Translations under genes and position numbers: made by a program
From: Branchinecta lynchi
Taxonomy: Eukaryota > Arthropoda > Branchiopoda > Anostraca > Branchinectidae
Direction: 5' to 3'
Assembly: GCA_023053575.1 (NCBI GenBank)
Contig: JAKZAP010000018.1
Location: 14,350,202-14,414,201 of the forward strand
Length of the DNA: 64,000 bases
In this document: positions 44,380-57,395 of the stretch, piece by piece
How positions within the stretch are numbered: position 1 is the stretch's first letter
How the letters are laid out: every line of letters begins with the position of its first letter
Notes under the pieces: model-generated
What the model saw: only the letters and a program-made list of their open reading frames with translations
What the model was told of the DNA's origin: nothing
The model's database searches: none

Positions 44380-44815
44380 GCATGATGACATGAGGCGTAT
44401 TTTCGCCGTTCCCCGAGGACTCTTCGGGGAATCGAAGGGAACGGTGAGAATAGAGGGAGTGACTCCACGCGGACTCCGCGTCCGGAAGACAACGAGAACA
44501 CGGGGAATGCTTCCAAAATAAATTTTCTTCAAAAAGAAATATGCAGTTGACGAAATTAGTCTGGATCCACTTTATTTTTGGTTTTGTTTATTCTGATTGT
44601 TTTTTATTAATTTTGCATTACACCTACACCAGCAAAAATTGATTCCCCTCTGAATCTGAAAGGGAGTCCTTATTGATGATGGTGGTGATAACCGGAGCAT
44701 TCCCCGTCTGTGGGGACTCGCGAGAATACGGGGAGTGAGTCCCCGGGACAAAGAAAAACGCGGGGACTCCTCAAGGGCAGTCCTCGGGGAACGACGAGAG
44801 TACGCCTATGGAAGT
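44380..44815. repeat. Inverted pair of repeat family D
   Basis: 44390-44515 (GTTCCCCGAGGACTCTTCGG ... GGGGAATGCTTCC) recurs inverted at 44692-44815 (GCATTCCCCGTCTGTGGGG ... TCCTCGGGGAACG). A third copy lies at 45863-45990. Each is rich in GGGGACTC-type motifs. Confidence 0.65.
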
Positions 44816-45449
44816 TAAGGTGAGCGTCATTTACAACAAAAGGAATTCGCTTCCGCAATGGCCCGCCCTACAGCAGTTCTTAATGTCTGTGCATCAGACA
44901 GAATGAAAATGACCGCCGAAGGCAAAATTTTTTAAGTAGGCCATTACTTTTTGTCGGACAAAACACTACCCCCCCCCCCCTACACAATCCAGATTTCGTG
45001 TGACCCGAGCCCCGAAATTCCTAGCCTAAAACAAGAATGAAATGCCGCGAGTTTCCAGTAAACAGAGCCTACCACAAAAAGTGCCGCCGGCTAATTTAAG
45101 TCGTGTATGATCACAAAACGTCTTTTCGGATCACAAACGAAAGTAAGGGCCACTTGGCATGAATTTTCTCGTCTGTCTTCGTTCACGACGAATCCAGTAA
45201 ATGTGAGACATTTAGCTGGTAGCTGCTAAAGCGCTTCAGTCTGACTCTTTCCAGGAAAGAAGTAGTCTACTGATCAACAAGACACAAAAAAAAAACTTGA
45301 AATAGAGCAAACTTATTCCAGATAAAAAAATATTAAAAATAAAAATGAAACTACATGTTGCAATAACCAGGCCCGTCATTACAGCATCGCACTGGAGGAA
45401 AATACTTGGTATCCAGTTCTATTCTGTTAAGAAACTCACTTGATTTTGA

Positions 45450-45620
45450 CATGAATTGAGAGATTTCGGTACATAACACATGTAAAAACTGTCAATCGCG
45501 CAAGCTCGAAACAAGCAATTGAGAATCCAATTCCTGAAGTCTCAAACGTTCGAGAACCCAGAAGGTTCAAGCTGGATGTCAACATTTCTTGGTAAACCTT
45601 AACTAGCCTTGCTGACTTCT
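45450..45620 (-). CDS. Exon-like open segment, unknown
   Basis: Minus frame PKKSARLVKVYQEMLTSSLN ... ETSGIGFSIACFELARLT ... NLSIHVKI, ending at a good donor (CAA|GTGAGTTT). The acceptor is poor (GAGTGGCAG). Weak resemblance to the cyclin-like part of ORC6 came to mind, but I do not claim it. It may belong to gene 2 or be chance. Confidence 0.25.
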
Positions 45621-45862
45621 TCGGGTGCACTGCCACTCCCCGTTAAGATTTCCTAGGTGAGCGCCCGTTTAACTGAACTTTTCTGGTCGGGTGCTCGAGC
45701 CCCCACATTAGCTTAATCTGTGAGGGGGGGGGGGGGTAGACCCCCCCCACACATGAGAAATCTGCAAGGAATATCCGATGTTTGTGCGAAGATTTTAAAG
45801 TTTAACTGAAAAGCCAGCTTATTGTTGTGTCATTTTTTCATTGTCCACTACCTGCTTTAGTT

Positions 45863-45990
45863 ATAAGCGTATTCTCACTGTTCCCCGAGGGACTCCACTT
45901 GAGGAGTTCCCGCGTTTTTGTTTGTCCCAGGGACTCACTGACCGTATTCTTGCGAGCAGGGGTGTCCCGAAGCTTTCTTCATTAGGGGGG
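45863..45990 (+). repeat. Repeat family D, third copy
   Basis: GTATTCTCACTGTTCCCCGA, GGACTCCACTTGAGGAG, CGCGTTTTTGTTTGTCCC: same orientation and order as 44390-44515. Confidence 0.6.
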
Positions 45991-46729
45991 GGGGGGGAAC
46001 GAATCTGTACCCTGATTTTTACTGAATTTATAAAAAAAAAAGTTGTAAAAGCACAGCGAATTGCCTTCATGAAGCTACAACGTAAAAAGTTGCGTTTTCA
46101 CGCTTTTCCGCTTCTGTTTTTTTTTTTTATGGTTACGCCTTCACTAGCCTTTTACTTTTGGAGGACCTTTCCAGTTTCGCCAACAGGACTTGAATTATTC
46201 GCAAGAAACGGGGTTGTTGCATAGGACAATGTCGCTAATGGCTGTATACTGTATTAATTAAGGCGCCACAGGCAAAATCTTTTTAATCCGCCTTTTTTTC
46301 TGGCAAATTTAACTACTTCCCATGAAAATTCTAGCTTTTAATATGGATCAAGCCTTCCAAAATTCCAAGCCTCAAACGCTAACTAAATGACGCACCCTTC
46401 TTCTAACTAGAGAAGACTGCGAAATGCGCCGCAGGCGAAATTTTGTGGAAACACTGATGATAAAAGTCCCTTTTTGCTATCCCAAGATTACCTATTAACC
46501 TAATTACCTATTTCTGGCGAAACCAAAGGGGCGATCATGGGCAAAGTATATACAAAGTATATTTGCTCGGAATTTACAGCAATCAAAAGTAGGCTGGTAT
46601 CAAGCTAGTACTCACGTCAAGAGACGTGCTTATTCGTGAAGTACTGCAATACTAAGAAGTGAAAAAATTAATTGCAACCAGCTGAAGCTACCGTAAATGG
46701 GAAATAACGAGAGCTAAATAAATACAACT

Positions 46730-47100
46730 TAAATTACCGAACTCAGTAACTGGGTGGAAGCAAATGATGAATTCGTACTATACCGAAAAACTAACTAAAA
46801 AAAAAACAAAGAAACGATCAAGAGCGGTATAACAACCGAATTTCGTAATGGAATAAAACTTTTGCCAGAACCGCCTAAAACAACCGAATTCGACAAGTCT
46901 AGTAATAGAAACGGACTAAAGAAAAATCAGGGTGAATGAGACCAAATAAACAGGTTAAATCACCGAATTTACGCATGGACGGACCGAATGCGGCGAAATG
47001 GATGCGGACTGAACAAAAGTTGGATGGATTATCGAATTCGGTCACGAATCAGAACCAAATGAATCTGATTAATGACCGAATTATGAATGGACTGACGCTG
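46730..47100. repeat. Degenerate CCGAATT interspersed array
   Basis: ACCGAATT-type motifs recur near 46827, 46879, 46965, 46982, 47032 and 47075, often followed by (A)ATGGAC(T)GA. Irregular 50-90 bp spacing; an eroded tandem repeat is likely. Confidence 0.45.
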
Positions 47101-47962
47101 AATTCCTGGAGAATCATTTGTCCGGCAAGAAAACTAAGTTCAGATATTAAGTTGAATATCTTGGTGTACTTGTGGGCCTTGGGGTCTAGTGCGCCTTTCG
47201 GGGATTCCACCCCCATACCCGCTCGGTTCAAGGGTAATTGGTCCTAATTCCCCCAGTGACTAATGCTTCCTCTGACGGCTGACCACGGTTTCGCGAATTA
47301 TGTGCGACTGGGCCTGGATTGCCCAGAGTAAATTACGTGACCAAAGTCGCAAACTTGCGAAACATGACTGGTACTAAGGTGAAATTTCGAATGCGTATTA
47401 CCATTGTTCAGGTGTCTTTGGAGCCTCCCCCCCCCTTCTAGAATAGATACGGACTTGGGAAAAGTCCGGTGACGGATGCCGACTGAACAAAAGTTGGATG
47501 AATCAGCTTATTCGATAAAGAATACGTTAAATCCCCCAATTTGGAAATGCGGGGACAGAGGATTTTATGAAAAGGGCATCACGACTTCGCCGCGATGCCC
47601 GTTTATACCGATTTTTTCGCACGAAAATTTTGACGGAATGCTCAAAACGTAGTGTTTTTCCTGTTCGATTGGGTTGTCGAAAGGGTGGAGATTCTTCTAC
47701 ATTTTGGTTTTGGAATCCCCTGTCTCTTCTTCTTTCCAGCTAAGATGGGTACCTGCCCGCAGCATGTCTGGGTGACTTGAGGCTCCTTACTTCGGTGATA
47801 GATATTCCTTCAGCTCATGCTGACTGCAAATCATATTTGACAATGCAAAACGGATACGCCAGCTACATTTTATTAGATTTATGTTTCTGCTACTGCTGGC
47901 TAACGCTGCGGACACACGGTCAGGCTTTCGCGGCTTGATTGTCTGCACTCGTCACAAAGCTG

Positions 47963-48788
47963 AACAAGACCAAAGGTGTCAATGGGATCCCAAAAATCTA
48001 ATATTTGATCCAGACAATTGGGTCTTGTCTTCGCCAGATTCAATCTTCGCCAGGCTAATCATCAGAGAAAATCAAGTTCAGATATACCTCCATAAGCCAT
48101 ACCTATTTTGACGATACTGACCGAAACTTCCTGATTTGATTCTGCCAAATTTGCGGTTTCGCCCGAATTCCGAGCGAACTACTAGTCCAGCAAAATAAAA
48201 GAAGAAGAAAATTCAGAAACGAATCCAGCGTATCTTCTTATCCGTATAAAGAACATCCAATCAACTTTAAATAAAATTTTGACTTAAAAAAAAAAATCCG
48301 GTTACAACCGGATTCCCGACTAATTATATGTCCGGTTAAAAACGATTTTCATATACAGACTCTGCGTCTCTTCTTACCCCTAAATCTGTCATCTAATCAA
48401 CTTCAAATGAGACTTTTACTTTTAACCAACTCTCCGTTTTTTGTCAGATTCCGGACGAACCACTTGTCCGGCGAGAAAATGATTTTCACCATCGTTCTCA
48501 GCATGTCTTCTTACTCCATAATCGAATATCACATTAGCTGTTTAAAAATATTGTGTTTGTCCTATAAGTTGACCCCCCCCCCCCCAACCCCAAATGTAGG
48601 GCTACAGAGCCCATCTACGAACTTGGCCTTACCCTTGACCCAAACAATCCTCACATCAAGTTTCATCAAAATATCTCATTCCCTTCGAGAGTTATCGTGC
48701 TTACAGACGGACGGTTGACAGACGGACGGACGGACCACTTTTGCGATGTTATAGGTATCCCTCCACTTACGTTTTGGGATCCCAAAAA
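47963..48788 (-). mobile_element. Family A element A5
   Basis: AACAAGACCAAAGGTGTCAA-TGGGATCCC start and TTACGTTTTGGGATCCCAAA end. The core holds about three inverted monomers plus the left-region block (CCTTCGAGAGTTATCGTGCT, GACGGACGG). Confidence 0.8.
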
Positions 48789-49340
48789 CAGCAAATATTC
48801 AGTATGGAATTGATGATGGTGTCGAAAATCTAGGTAGGAATTTCGATCCGCGAGAACCCAACCCTGATCTTCTGCTGGCGCCATAAACTGAGGAGATCGC
48901 AGACGAAAAACGACACCCCTAGTTGAACCTAGACTGGCAGCAATTTTTTTGTCCACGGCGCAAATAGTCCTTACCCGCAATGGGCTATTTTTTGGCGTTG
49001 CTAACCAGCCTATCTAGTCACCTTAGATTTTACTTCGGTGAGTTTCGGAGGATTCCTTTCAGACCGTACAGCTGAAAAAATGAAGTTCCAATCGGATCGG
49101 AATGTCAAGAAAGTTGAATGAACAAACACGGAAGAAATAGAATTTTGTATGCTTTTGTCTAGCGTCGGTCGACTCGTCGGCACATCGAGTTCTTTCTGTA
49201 CACAAGAAATAAAATCCTGTAAGCATTTGTCGGGAAAAAACACAGAAGAAAACACGATTCCCTGTCATAGCTTAGGGTAGAAGAAAGGAAAATTTGGAGG
49301 CAAGTACTATTGCCAGCTTGGCTTCAAGGAAATATAGTAC

Positions 49341-49461
49341 CTGTAATACTCATCCGCCCGTTTTCTCTAAGCTGATCCATTTCCGAAGCTTTGGATTTCG
49401 TGCGTTGTGTCGCGGCTAGTGTGGCACGCATCTCTGCGTAGTCGTAAGTATGGAAGACCAT
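49341..49461 (-). CDS. Candidate first coding exon, unknown N terminus
   Basis: ATG at 49461 in GCGAAAATGG (good context), 40 codons plus one base, then donor CAG|GTACTA. Product MVFHTYDYAEMRATLAATQR and KASEMDQLRENGRMSIT, basic and helical in character. Its phase fits gene 2 exon 42063-42122 and equally RALGPS exon a (11027-11199), so I cannot say which gene owns it. A short overlapping upstream ATG (GTTATGCG) precedes the start. Confidence 0.4.
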
Positions 49462-50319
49462 TTTCGCATAACACGAATGAAATCGGAATTTGGAAAATTC
49501 GGCGAAAAGATATGTTTTAATTTAAAGAAAGTTGACTGAATAAATATTTAGAATGTTGTATCTAGTAATGGAGGTATCAAGCTAAGGGAGCACAATTCCT
49601 AAAGCCCTTTGATCTAGTTGAAATTGTGGTCCACCCAAAGCTATCACTGACAAGTAACCAACTCCTAGAAATAATCGCGAAATTTTTCGCAACTGGATAT
49701 GCGTAACTATAAATTATAATATATTGAATATATACGTTATATTTCAATAAATCCTAACAGAGGATTATGTAATATTCGTGGTAGAGAACCTCTGTGTTGT
49801 TGCAATCTAAAATTTTCCGCACTATTTCCATTAGAAGGATGGCACTAGAACAAGGTGGCCCCGCATGGAAATCGCATGTCAGAATAGTGACTCTTTTTCG
49901 GCTCCACTACAAAACTGTTATCACGGGAAAGCATATCGTGGTGTCATTTCTAATAGTGGTTCCGAGGATGTCGGTCAGTCGGCCTATCTCCAACAATAGC
50001 CGGAATTTTAAATGATCGTTGTGAAAGGATAAGATCTGCAAACCTGGCAGCAATGGAGAGTTCAGGTGTTAAGGTTTGTGCAGCAGATTTAGACACTCTT
50101 TGATTATTTTTCGAGGTGAAATCTCCTACCAAAGGATCCATGTTAAGTTGTTCAGAACTTATTTATTCAAAAATGCTTTCCACTATACGTGTTTCGTATT
50201 AGAGCAATCTCCTCCCCTCTTATCTCAGGTCACGTCGGCAGAGCCGTAATAGCCAAAATGTTGGGGGGGGGGGGGGGATTTTATCGACTGGCTGGTCATT
50301 CGTACGGACTGTGTTTTAT

Positions 50320-50840
50320 TTTTTTCCCGGACTTACAGACGGACAGACTGGAAAGTATCCAGAAGAGAGTCGTGAAGATTATCCTTGGTCCAGCCTGCAC
50401 TTCTTATGAAAACCGACTCGCTAAGCTCGGCCTCTCTACTCTCTCTGACAGACGACACAAACTGACTATGGACTTTGGACACAAATGCCTGACCTCAGAC
50501 CTTCACAGAACTATATTACCGGACTTTTGAAGTACCAAACCCAAATCGACCGAACACCAGAGTTCAGAATTGTCCGAAACTTGTTCGCCCTAACACACAT
50601 TCTACGGACAAGTACCTCAAGTCCTTTGTACCCTATTTCGTACACCACTTCAATTATATGTAGTAATTAATAGGGTAATTTGTACATATTAAGTGTCAAC
50701 TGTGAATTTTTAAACTTATCAAAATGTCTTTTATCGTGTTTATTATATGTATTGGTGTAAACTGTACGACAATCCAATGCTAGCGAGTGATTTGTACGAG
50801 CTATTAAGGGAATTAAAGAATATATATATAAATGTCGTGC
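50320..50840 (+). pseudogene. LINE reverse-transcriptase C-terminal remnant
   Basis: Reads DRLESIQKRVVKIILGP, SYENRLAKLGLSTLSDRRHK and a stop after ILPDF, then a frameshifted continuation (TPEFRIVRN). RLE.IQKR...ILG.....Y...L..L.L..L..RR is the typical C-terminal signature of Jockey/CR1-type non-LTR elements. The 3' end runs to a TATATATATA-containing tail near 50820. Confidence 0.75.
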
Positions 50841-52683
50841 CGTCATAAAAATAAGTTAGAAAAAGCGATATTACCGACTACAACTAGTTTTACCGGGTGG
50901 TGAAAACACATGGAGGATACCACCCTCCACTCCCCCATAAATTAGGCCTCTGCACACCAGTCATATGTATTTTGCTGGGTCACGTTTTTCTACTCGCTAG
51001 TATGACGGCGAAGGAAAAAGGATTAAGTAGGCCTACTTCATTCGCGAAAGGTCATGTTATCCTGTTTGTCGTCGATCGAGATTAGAGGGCGCAGAGCACC
51101 ATCTACACTTTGTCATACTTGTCAGTCATTTAACAGAAACAGAACATAACAGGGCAGAAAACAATGATATATAGCGAAAGTGGCAGACAGCTATGGACAA
51201 TACATCATGGGCCCTTGATCCTACACTTATAAGTTGTGGTTTCAACTTGGTCATCTCTCAGACACGCAGCTTGTGGCTTGTGGTGATGAGGACACTTTAT
51301 TTATGCACCGGAGAAAGAAAAATAATGCAATGTACTTGATTGTTTTAGTTTAGTGTACTGTTTTTTTTAGTGTCTTTTTTATTTTTATGGTTTTCAAAAC
51401 CGTTAAATTAAGGAAATTGAATTGAATTGAAATAAAAGGCAAATTTGCAAGATTTTCTAAATGGGAAGAAAGAGAAAGAATGCTAATCGGGCGTGAAAAA
51501 AATACTTCTCCCTAGATCTGATTGCAAAAGTACGAGAGAAGATTTAAAAAAGAATATCTGGTATGTTTGTTGGTTTTCCAAATTTGGGTTTTTGGAGTCC
51601 GGCGAGTCGACATAGATGAGGTTAGTTGTCACAGAACAATCTAAACAACATTAAACTGGGCAGTGATGGACAGGCTTACACGGAAGCTCCAGAGTTCAAG
51701 TGATGTTTGATGAGAAGGTCCACAGTCCTATCCCCGTTAATCACTGTGATTGGCTGTTTCCTGTTGATGGTAGGTGTCGATTGGGCTCACGTAGAAGTTG
51801 AGGATCTCCTTTTATTGTGAATCTGCGATTTGACATGTGACATGTATCCGAGGGGTCAAGTCAATCAATTGAGCGACACTGCAACACGTTCATGCTTTGC
51901 GGTGCTAAATGGATTAATCACGAGGGGTTGGCCACTCTCGATTTTAGTGTACAGCAAGTGCCTGGTGCCTGGCCGGTGCTGGCACCTGCCGAAAATGTTT
52001 GAACACTAAATCACCATGTTTAGAACGGGGAATTGTCTAATTTATGACCGACATCGCTAGTTTTGGTCGGTGCAAGGGTGGGGTACAGCAGGTGCCGGGG
52101 AGTGAGTAAACCCTCGATAAATCAGCTCAGTTTTTATTTGGGGATATTTAAATAAATAAATAAAAATATTCTTTATTTCCATAATAGCACAACATAATAA
52201 GGCTAGCAGAGGATCGTCATGACGATGATATATACAGTATATGATAATAATGAATAGGCCTAAATAATATAATACATGTCCCACAACAAGAATTAAAATG
52301 GGAAATAATGAAATAAAATATCAAGAGTTAAAATGAGAAATAAAATAAGGTACGAATGATGATAAATATCGGTCAGACGGATTTACTAGGGGCGGGGTAA
52401 TTTGAAGCCGATTTTTGTTTTCAGTTCTTAGTCTAGTGATTGGCCGATTGGGGTTGGGCGGGCCGTTCCTGACAAGGGTCCTCTTCAGGCCCTTGTTAAA
52501 AATGAGTTCCGATCTCCGAATAGCTGTAAAGTTTCAAATCTGTCCGTATTTGTGGAGTATGATTTAGGGGAGTGGTTTTCAGACAACTGCTATATATTTT
52601 CACCGCAAGTTTCGAAGTTTGCGAAAGTAAGAAGAAAAAAAATAAGTGACACTATCTGGAAACTAATTTGCGGGAAACAAGAG

Positions 52684-53330
52684 TTAAGGCGTTTTTCCTT
52701 GCTACCACAAATAGTTTGTGGATAGACTGTGGCTAGAAAAGAGTGTTCCTGCGGTCTTTTGTGCGGCTCACAACCATGTTTCCGCGACCAACAAGATTTT
52801 TGTGGCTCGCTTCGTGATAAATTTGACAAACAACCGTCCCAGGGGAACAACTGGTCGATTTGTTGGCTCGATTCTAGTGGGAAATTCAAATTCAGCAGCA
52901 AAATAATGTCAAACAATAAAATTAATTACTTTCACAAGCTTGTAGACATAAAACTGAGGATCCTTTTTGCACAGGATGGTAAGGACGAAAGCCTATTCCT
53001 TGAAATTCTGTCTGAATTTTATTTTTATTTTCAGACAGTTTAAATTACCGCCCAAAAAATAGACAAATTGGCGTTTCTGCAAGTCTTGAAGTGTGGCACA
53101 CAGTTGTGTCTCTCGTTGCCGATGCAAAATCTCCGGCCTCTCCGGGTAGCTAGCGGAAGAAAGGCAGAAGTGGTGTCACAGCTGCTTACAAAGATCGAGG
53201 TGATTGATTGACACAGGACTTGGGTCGTTGAGTTTGAGTCGTATGGACACGCTTACTCCTTCTTCCTGAGGATCACTGGCTGTTTTGTACTCAGTCATAT
53301 AGAGTATTGTGTAGCGGAAAAACGCCTTAA
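52684..53330. mobile_element. TTAA-flanked inverted-repeat element
   Basis: TTAAGGCGTTTTTCCTTGCTAC at the left and its inverted form, GTAGCGGAAAAACGCCTTAA, at the right. TTAA at both ends is the target preference of piggyBac-like elements; the terminus itself (GGCGTTTTTCC) is not a known piggyBac end to me. Interior contains GCGACCAACAAGATTTTTGT, shared with 59900-60140. Non-coding. Confidence 0.6.
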
Positions 53331-54233
53331 ATCAACCTGTAGTGATACATTTTTTGTGTTAAATTGCCATAGCAGCATATTTAATTGATAATCACCTTTA
53401 TTTATCATCCGCTGCATGGCAGCAGAATAGAAGGAATGGCACATAACGAAAAATCAGCCAACACATTAGTAAACAATTTAAATTTAATATTTCCGTTACT
53501 GAAGCACTAGTTCTCTTTCGTTTTACCTTGGTTTTACTTTGCAATATACTTGTTTTACAATATGCGGCTGTAGAAGTCTGTAAAGAATATCAATGGTTAC
53601 CGAACGAAAAAATCGAACCATAATTAAAAAGAAAACGTCCCCATGATGGAAACCGAAGTCCTCGCGGGGGGCCACGCCCCTTTCATTTCCCTAAATTGGG
53701 GATTTATGACCTAGAACAAACATGATATTCATTTTTCAAAGGCCATCAGCGTTACAAGCTTATAAAGCCAGTTTACATGATGAATTTAAAAGTATAACAA
53801 AAACAGGCAATTTTCAGAATTGCAATAGAAAGCAGTAAAGGTTGAAGGATAAAAATAAATGATAGAAGAAGTGCAGTATTTGTTATATGCAAATTTATTG
53901 AGGAGTTGGTTCAGAATCACTTCCAATCTCTATCACCCACATTAAAGTCGCTAGTTAAAGGATAACGGAAGGGGGGGGGGGAGAAACCATTACCGGTAGA
54001 TGTGACTGATTGTTACGAACACAACTGTACTTCTGCAAAATCCTAACACCAGCCAACATTACTCACAAATTACTGAAGCTAATTTCAACAATTTAGAGTA
54101 ACCCGTTCCTCTTTCTCAGCGAGCGATGTGGGATCCTTGGTGACCACAAGGTTTCTGTATTTATTCCTCACTGTTTTGGCTACTCATACCTTTGTAAGGT
54201 TAAAAGACCCGTCGTGACTACAATGGAAATGGT

Positions 54234-54632
54234 TTCGTTTTTGCAGATAACATGGTATCTGATACCACGGTTTAAAGTCGTTTTTACAGTTATCGTGGTA
54301 TCTGATACCACGGTCAAAAGGCGTTTGTGCAGTTATCGTGGTATCTGGCCAGTTATCTATACCACGGCCGGACCGTGGTAAATGACCGTGGTTTCTGAAA
54401 AAGTCGTCTCGCTTTCATAATTTTTTGCCAAAATTGGTGAGAAAGAAGTTTGGCACTTAGTGATGTGACTGAATATCAGTTTTTCTTTTGGGATGAATTC
54501 GAAAAGCGCAATTTCAGCAATTGTCCTTTATGAAGAGCAACCGTATATCAGATACCACGGTAACTGCAAAAACGACTAATTGCAAATCCAATTACCGTGG
54601 TAACAGATACCATGGTGTCTGCAAAAACGCAA
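54234..54632. mobile_element. Foldback element H3
   Basis: Complete copy: TTCGTTTTTGCAGATAACA left, GTCTGCAAAAACGCAA right, with GATACCACGGTC-type palindromes. Collinear with H2, which gives the missing right part of H2. Confidence 0.8.
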
Positions 54633-55727
54633 CCAATGCAACCTACTTCCGTATTTGCATTCACTATTCTAAACCCCGGAGACCCAAATGTCGTGTGTAA
54701 TCTAAACCCACCAACGATGACTCACTAAATTTTTGCACTTGCCACGAATCACTATTTTCCGTGCGCATTTTGCTCCCGATGAATGTTCGTGTATCATGCT
54801 GTTGATGCGTAAAACCGGCTCTCTGAATTGTTCGGAGTTTTGCTAGAAGTAAGTGTACCTGGGAAAAAGGCTTAAATAGCTAACAACAGCCAAAGCCGTG
54901 AATAATTTGATAAAGGCATAGCATGGTTTTACAGTATTCAAATACTTTTGGGTATTGGAAAGTAAACCGTAAATACGAAGTATACTTTGCTCGTTTTGCT
55001 CGAAATTGACGGTCATACTCATTTTCGACAGAAAATAATTGCGTTTTAGAATCCTGGACAGACTTCCAGCCTTGTAAGCGAAAAACTGGACTACCGGTCT
55101 TTGAAAAAAAAATTCCTTCCGAGTTATGGAATGATTATTTCGGTTATATTATCGAGCACGAAGCTACTTTTTATTTAAGTATTCGTTCAGCTCGACTTGA
55201 CTGTGAATCGTGTCAGGTGTTTCACATCGTAGTGAAAAATCGTAACTTTTCGGATAGTATCTGTTTCTCGCGTGCTTTACCAAATATCACTGATTGGACT
55301 AAACTTACGGTAGGGACTATCAGTCATAGATCCCCGCTCTCAAAGTTATCTCATTTTCGTCATAGCAGAGTCATAAAGATGGTATCCTAAGCCAAAGCGA
55401 TTACTTGCGAGTTGTAGGTTTCTGATTTTCAAGATACTGCGCTCCGCCTGAATTCCTAAGTGGGGTTGATGACAATTAAGTTATAAAAAACGCTTGTCCC
55501 AAAGGCGGCTTGGCAGATCATTCTTCAAGAAAGCCTGAGAAAGAAGGGGGTAGTAAAATGTACCAAAACCACTGAGTGGTAATGAGCGTTTCTTCCGGAT
55601 CTCCAGCTCTCAAAGGACTCTCCCTCTCTTTTGCCGTTGTTGCAGGCTTATCAAATTGTTCTTCTAGGACTCTTATCGCCAAATGGAATTTTAAACAATA
55701 TAAGTAGCGAACTGAAAGACAAAAATG

Positions 55728-55798
55728 CTCCTCAGCCGAGATTTGAACCAGGTACCTTTTGCTTTCTTGCCTGTGCTCTACCACTGAGCTACCCAGGG
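55728..55798 (-). pseudogene. tRNA-like sequence
   Basis: Minus strand carries A box TAGCTCAGTGG and B box-like GGTTCAAATCT. The anticodon loop (CAAGAAA) has A instead of U33, so it is not a functional tRNA. Its 3' flank GCTGAGGAGCATTTTTGTCT equals that of the tRNA at 39179-39250. Confidence 0.6.
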
Positions 55799-57310
55799 GC
55801 TAATAACAGGCAATTTTGAACGAAGGCAAAATCATCTAAGTTCACATCCCCCCGGCACGGGCTGATATAGAATGTTCGTGTGAGCTCTGGTTTGCTTACT
55901 CGTGACTCCGACGTTGGGGTAGACTTCTAATTGAATTCAACATTTATTTCTGGTTTACTTGTCACGGTACAAGTCCTTATATAACATTTCATCACCGTAT
56001 TTCCATTTTCGAACGTGCACACAGAAGCTGACCAGGCTATTTTCTCCGCTATTGCTCTCCTGGGATCCCATTTTTTTTTTAGTAATAAGGGTGAAATATC
56101 AGTTTTTGGACCTTACATTCGTCAAAAAATCTGGCTAAGGGGGTCGCAAAATGTTCCCAAAACTGGCAGCGGTTTCACATAGACCATGTTCCACCCTACT
56201 TACCGTAGCTACTACGCATGGCGTCAGGAATTCTGACTTCTTGACGTCGAGGCGGAACACATTTTTCTATTTTCAGCAAAATATGGTGCCACAGGACAAT
56301 CGAACCAATCACGTCAAAGAGGTTCATAGTTACCACGCTTACTACGCCACCGAGCGTGATGAGCAAACAGTTATTTCGGAAAGGCTGGAACGGTCAGCGT
56401 AGTAACTTTTCACGAGTGGAACGAAAATAGAAATTAAGAGGCATTTTCGCGTGGATGCCGTCGATATTTTTTGTCATTTTCGCGGATATAGATGAACAGG
56501 GGAACGGGTCATCCAGCTTGATGGACGCCTCCCGTTCAAAAGCATTGAGCTGAACATGGATAGAAAAGAGGTCTGCACAGACTGAAGAAAGAAAAAATAT
56601 GGACTTCCCACTCATATGCTCCCATCCAGCTGAATGGGCATTTTCGCGTGACGGAACCCATCTTCCTCAGCTGTTCAACGCCTGATCGATTGTCTCATTT
56701 TCGCGAGGACGAGATCATCCGTTCAGGTCTACAGCAGTGAACGCGAAAACATCCCCGAATAGTTACTATTGTTAAAAGGGTGGAACACGCTCATACAAAT
56801 ATATTTTATTGATAGCCCGCCAAATCTACAGGGTAGAAGTAAGAAGAAAAGAGTAAGAGAAAAGTAAGAAGACAATTTTAAAGTTAAATTTTATTAGTAA
56901 ATGTGGAAAATATAGAGAAAGAGCGATGAAAAACTTTTGAGTAAAGAGAGATTCAAAGGTGTGGTAAAAGGACGTGTGAAATGGATAAAAAATAATGAAA
57001 AATTGAATAGAGAAGTTGTTGTTCACTGGATTGAAGAAGTAGTCGAAAGTTAATTAAATAAGATTAAAGAAAATATTTTAAAGATTTTTCTGTTTTTTTT
57101 TTAAGTTTATGTTAGTTTTTTAATAGCAGTTAAAAAGTTAAAGGGGTAATTGTATGTAAAACTTGATGTTTTGGTTTTGGGGGGGGGGGTTGGGAATGTT
57201 TTATTTTGTTTTAATTTTAAGGTTACGTCACCACATGAAACTGTCTTTTTTATAGTGATTAGTACTTTCGTGAGTTTGATGGGTTTTTTTTCTGTGGTTT
57301 GGAAATTGCC

Positions 57311-57395
57311 TTTTGTTTTTGCTTTATAAAGATAGCCACCGCAATACGGGTTTCTTAGACTGGAAGGACACCCTTAGCGCGGCAGTTGCATTCTT
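57311..57395. repeat. Left arm of a distant inverted repeat
   Basis: AAAGATAGCCACCGCAATAC and GGGTTTCTTAGACTGGAAGG recur inverted at 58905-58970. The pair encloses ~1.5 kb including a family C tail and a LINE remnant. Confidence 0.6.

Noticed and set aside
49022..49261. 240-bp minus-strand open segment with acceptor CTATGACAG and donor AAG|GTGACT
   Set aside because: In its open phase it does not fit the neighbouring exon 49341-49461, and the frame that does fit has a stop; left out pending transcripts.
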